Source of the DNA: Bacillota bacterium
GTDB lineage: Bacteria > Bacillota_I > Bacilli_A > Acholeplasmatales > Acholeplasmataceae
Reading direction: 5' to 3'
DNA: 8,607 nucleotides
Assembly: GCA_023458995.1 (NCBI GenBank)
Contig: JAEWVV010000014.1
Coordinates: 1 to 8,607, forward strand
The notes beneath the pieces were generated by a model. It ran no database searches. It was not told the origin of the DNA and saw only the letters and a program-made list of their open reading frames with translations. A program made the translations under genes and the position numbers. Below, piece after piece: positions 6,472 through 8,607 of this stretch (position 1 is the stretch's first letter; each line of letters begins with the position of its first letter).

Positions 6472-7208
6472 GACTTGATCTTTATTTAGTCGAAAAAGGT
6501 ATTGCAAAATCAAGAAGTCAGGCAAGTGATCTCATTAAACGAGGTTTAGTTGAAGTTGATGGAGAAATTATTTCAAAACAGGGTTTTGAAGTTAGTGAAC
6601 CTTTGATAAAAATGCTTGAAACATCACGCTTTGTGAGCCGTTCTGGTGAAAAATTATATGGTGCTATCCTTGATTTTAAGATTGACCTTCATGGTAAAAT
6701 AGCCATCGATATTGGCTCATCAACGGGTGGATTTACCGATTGCGCACTACAAATGGGGGCGAAGTTTGTTTATGCTTATGATGTTGGTTCTAATCAAATG
6801 GATGAAACATTAAGATTAGACAAACGAATAGAACTTCATGAAGAAACGAACATTTTAGATGTTAATCTTCCAGCATCTGATATTATCTTCATTGATGTTT
6901 CATTCACCTCAATTAAACCGATCATGAGTCACTTAAAAGGATATAAAGGTGAGATCGTTGCTCTCATCAAGCCACAGTTTGAAGCGGGACATATTCACTT
7001 TAAACAAGGTGTCTTAAAAGATCTTAAAAAACACGAAATGATCTTATCTGATGTATTAGAAAGTATAAGAGCGCTTGGATTCTCCCTTTATGGGCTTAAA
7101 AAATCAAGTCTTAAAGGAAAAACAGGAAACCAAGAATATGTTTTATATATCAAAGATAAGAAAAATATTGAACATATTGAACATTTGGTGAGGGATGTTT
7201 TATGTTAA
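6468..7208 (+). CDS. tlyA: TlyA-type rRNA 2'-O-methyltransferase (S4 domain plus FtsJ-like domain)
   Basis: TlyA proteins methylate ribose 2'-OH groups of cytidines in rRNA (23S C1920 and, in the longer type, 16S C1409, E. coli numbering), using S-adenosylmethionine. Residues 1-60 form the S4 RNA-binding domain, with RLDLYLVEKGIAKSRSQA and a VDG turn. The Rossmann methyltransferase domain begins with FVSRSGEKL and carries the SAM motif AIDIGSSTGGFTD (79-91). The K-D-K-E catalytic tetrad of 2'-O-methyltransferases can be placed at K62, D143 (FIDVSF), K168 (LIKPQFEAG) and E223 (GNQEYVL). At 246 residues it resembles the shorter type I TlyA, thought to act on 23S rRNA only; this subtype is inference. 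Older annotations call it hemolysin A. The ATG overlaps the dxs stop by 4 bases, with AAGGA 9 bases upstream. Confidence 0.92.
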   Translation: MRLDLYLVEKGIAKSRSQASDLIKRGLVEVDGEIISKQGFEVSEPLIKMLETSRFVSRSGEKLYGAILDFKIDLHGKIAIDIGSSTGGFTDCALQMGAKFVYAYDVGSNQMDETLRLDKRIELHEETNILDVNLPASDIIFIDVSFTSIKPIMSHLKGYKGEIVALIKPQFEAGHIHFKQGVLKDLKKHEMILSDVLESIRALGFSLYGLKKSSLKGKTGNQEYVLYIKDKKNIEHIEHLVRDVLC

Positions 7209-8607
7209 AACAGTTACACGTCCAGAATTTCGCATTAATCGATGACTTACAGATGGATTTTCTACCCGGATTATCAGCCCTAACGGGTGAGACCGGTGCA
7301 GGAAAGTCCATTATTTTAGAGTCTCTCTATCTTCTTTTTGGGAAAAGATCGGATGCTACGATGATTAGACATGGAATGAGCAAAGCTCATGTCATGGGTA
7401 TTTTTGAATTGTCTAAACTTAAACAAGAAGAATTAGGGCTTCCTGAAATTATCAAAGTTGAACGAGATATTGATCTTCAAGGTAGACACATAATGAAGAT
7501 TAATGATGAACCAACGACTCTCGCTAGAATCAAAGATGTGATGCTTTCAATGGGTTCAATTCACTCACAAACAGAGACGATGAGTCTATTTGAAAGAAGT
7601 TATTATCTTGAACTGATTGACCAAACAGATGTATCTAAAATCAATGAAATTAAAAACCAATATTTGATTCTTAGATCAAATTACTTAAGCAAGAAAAAAC
7701 ATCATGAGGAATTAAAACTTAAGAAGAATCAATCCATCGAAAAGAAATCCTTTTTAGAATATCAAGTTGAAGAGTTAAAAGCATTTAATCTTCAAGTTGA
7801 TGAAAAGATTATGTTAGATGAAAAGATTGAAAAACTTAAAAATTTTGATAAGATAATGAGTTCTTTAAAACTAGCGTATCAGTCTTTAGAAAATGATGTG
7901 TTTTCTATAGATACGATTTATGATGCAGCAAAAGCATTAGAAAAAATAGGTCATCTTGATAAGTCTTATGAAGAGATGCATAACCGTATTGAAGAAGCTT
8001 ATTATAACTTAGATGATGTAAAATCTTTGATGTATCAAACCATTGAACAACTGGATTTTGATGAAGAAGAATTTAACCTCATGCAAGAAAGATGTTTTGA
8101 GCTCGTTAAAATTGAGACGAAGTATCAAAAATCAATCAATGAGTTAATTGATTATTTAGCATCAATTGAAGAAGAATTAATGCTTATTACCGATTATGAT
8201 GCGTATCTCGAATCATCCAAAAAAGAAGTCGATAAAGCATTTAATGAAGCTTATCAATTAGGATTAAAGTTATCTGACTTAAGAAAAAAACTTGCTAAAA
8301 AACTAGCAAGTGATGTCTTAATTGAACTTAAAGATTTAGATCTTGAAAAAGCTTCATTTGATATCGTCTTTGACGAAATCAAAAAAGATGAAAATAGTAT
8401 GCTAGAAACAGGTTTAGACAATGTCGAGTTCTATATTTCGTTAAATGAAGGTGAACCTGTTAAACCGCTTGCTAAAGTTGCCTCTGGTGGTGAAAGAGCG
8501 CGTTTTATGTTTGCTTTAAAATCAATCTATGCGAAAGCAAATCATCTATCACTTTTAATTTTAGATGAAATTGATATTGGAATCAGCGGTAAAACAGCAT
8601 CCAAGGT
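7202..8607 (+). CDS. recN: DNA repair protein RecN, 3' end cut by the window
   Basis: RecN is an SMC-like ATPase that acts at DNA double-strand breaks and supports recombinational repair. The frame is open from the ATG at 7202 to the end of the window (468 codons of an expected 550 or so). The opening MLKQLHVQNFALID and the Walker A motif GETGAGKS (29-36) are typical. A long charged helical region (about 145-370) forms the coiled coil, including FLEYQVEELKAFNL. The ABC signature region follows at VASGGERAR (426-434) after GEPVKPLAK, then Walker B LLILDEID (451-458) and GISGKTAS. The usual signature is SGGELSR, and the usual HGQHE element reads HSQTE here (121-125), so the copy is diverged but intact in frame. 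The start overlaps tlyA by 7 bases, with GAGG 8 bases upstream. The argR gene often found between tlyA and recN is absent. Confidence 0.94.
   Translation, partial: MLKQLHVQNFALIDDLQMDFLPGLSALTGETGAGKSIILESLYLLFGKRSDATMIRHGMSKAHVMGIFELSKLKQEELGLPEIIKVERDIDLQGRHIMKINDEPTTLARIKDVMLSMGSIHSQTETMSLFERSYYLELIDQTDVSKINEIKNQYLILRSNYLSKKKHHEELKLKKNQSIEKKSFLEYQVEELKAFNLQVDEKIMLDEKIEKLKNFDKIMSSLKLAYQSLENDVFSIDTIYDAAKALEKIGHLDKSYEEMHNRIEEAYYNLDDVKSLMYQTIEQLDFDEEEFNLMQERCFELVKIETKYQKSINELIDYLASIEEELMLITDYDAYLESSKKEVDKAFNEAYQLGLKLSDLRKKLAKKLASDVLIELKDLDLEKASFDIVFDEIKKDENSMLETGLDNVEFYISLNEGEPVKPLAKVASGGERARFMFALKSIYAKANHLSLLILDEIDIGISGKTASK

Noticed and set aside
8290..8311. Perfect 8-base inverted repeat (ACTTGCTA / TAGCAAGT, 6-base loop) inside recN
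   Set aside because: No T run follows, it lies well inside an open frame, and it arises from the repeated peptide KLAKKLAS, so coding content explains it.
1..8607. CRISPR array, tRNA or rRNA gene, insertion sequence, riboswitch or toxin-antitoxin pair
   Set aside because: Only one intergenic stretch of 93 bases exists and it is accounted for by a terminator and a promoter. No spaced direct repeats, transposase-like frames, terminal repeats or structured RNA motifs were seen.
1..8607. Mycoplasma genetic code (TGA read as tryptophan)
   Set aside because: TGA ends the TIM-barrel gene, nusB and dxs at family-appropriate lengths, and no conserved tryptophan position is encoded by TGA.

Overview
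The window looks like a chromosomal segment of a low-GC Gram-positive bacterium, probably an Acholeplasma-like mollicute or a close relative (for example an Izemoplasma- or Haloplasma-type lineage). The reasons are an AT-rich, Firmicutes-style gene set, strong AGGAGG-type ribosome binding sites, a MEP-pathway gene (dxs), and TGA used as a normal stop (three genes end in TGA, tryptophan is TGG). The TGA usage argues against Mycoplasma or Spiroplasma. The taxonomic placement is inference; no search was possible. All genes are on the + strand and the window is almost fully coding.

Region 1 (1-2615) is a catabolic cluster for 4-deoxy-5-keto-uronates, the products of pectin or glycosaminoglycan oligosaccharide breakdown. 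It holds the C-terminal end of an IclR-type regulator, a TIM-barrel sugar isomerase/epimerase-like protein of unassigned substrate, kduI and kduD. KduI isomerises 5-keto-4-deoxyuronate to 2,5-diketo-3-deoxygluconate, and KduD reduces this to 2-keto-3-deoxygluconate (KDG). The genes overlap or lie within 11 bases of each other, so they read as one operon that runs in from the left. KDG kinase and aldolase, lyases, hydrolases and transporters are not in the window.

Region 2 (2616-2708) is the only intergenic stretch. It holds a clear intrinsic terminator for the kdu operon, followed by an extended -10 promoter for the next operon.

Region 3 (2709-8607) is a tightly packed housekeeping operon: nusB, xseA, xseB, dxs, tlyA and a 3'-truncated recN. 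Every junction is either an overlap of 4-7 bases or a gap of 2-3 bases. It is a contracted version of the classical Firmicutes nusB-folD-xseA-xseB-ispA-dxs-tlyA-argR-recN order, lacking folD, ispA and argR. The products serve rRNA transcription antitermination (NusB), single-strand DNA degradation (exonuclease VII), isoprenoid precursor synthesis (DXS), rRNA 2'-O-methylation (TlyA) and double-strand-break repair (RecN).

I found no wholly new system. The items most worth a second look are the uncharacterised TIM-barrel gene embedded in the kdu operon, the altered ABC signature of RecN, the altered thiamine-diphosphate motif of DXS, and a perfect hairpin just inside nusB.
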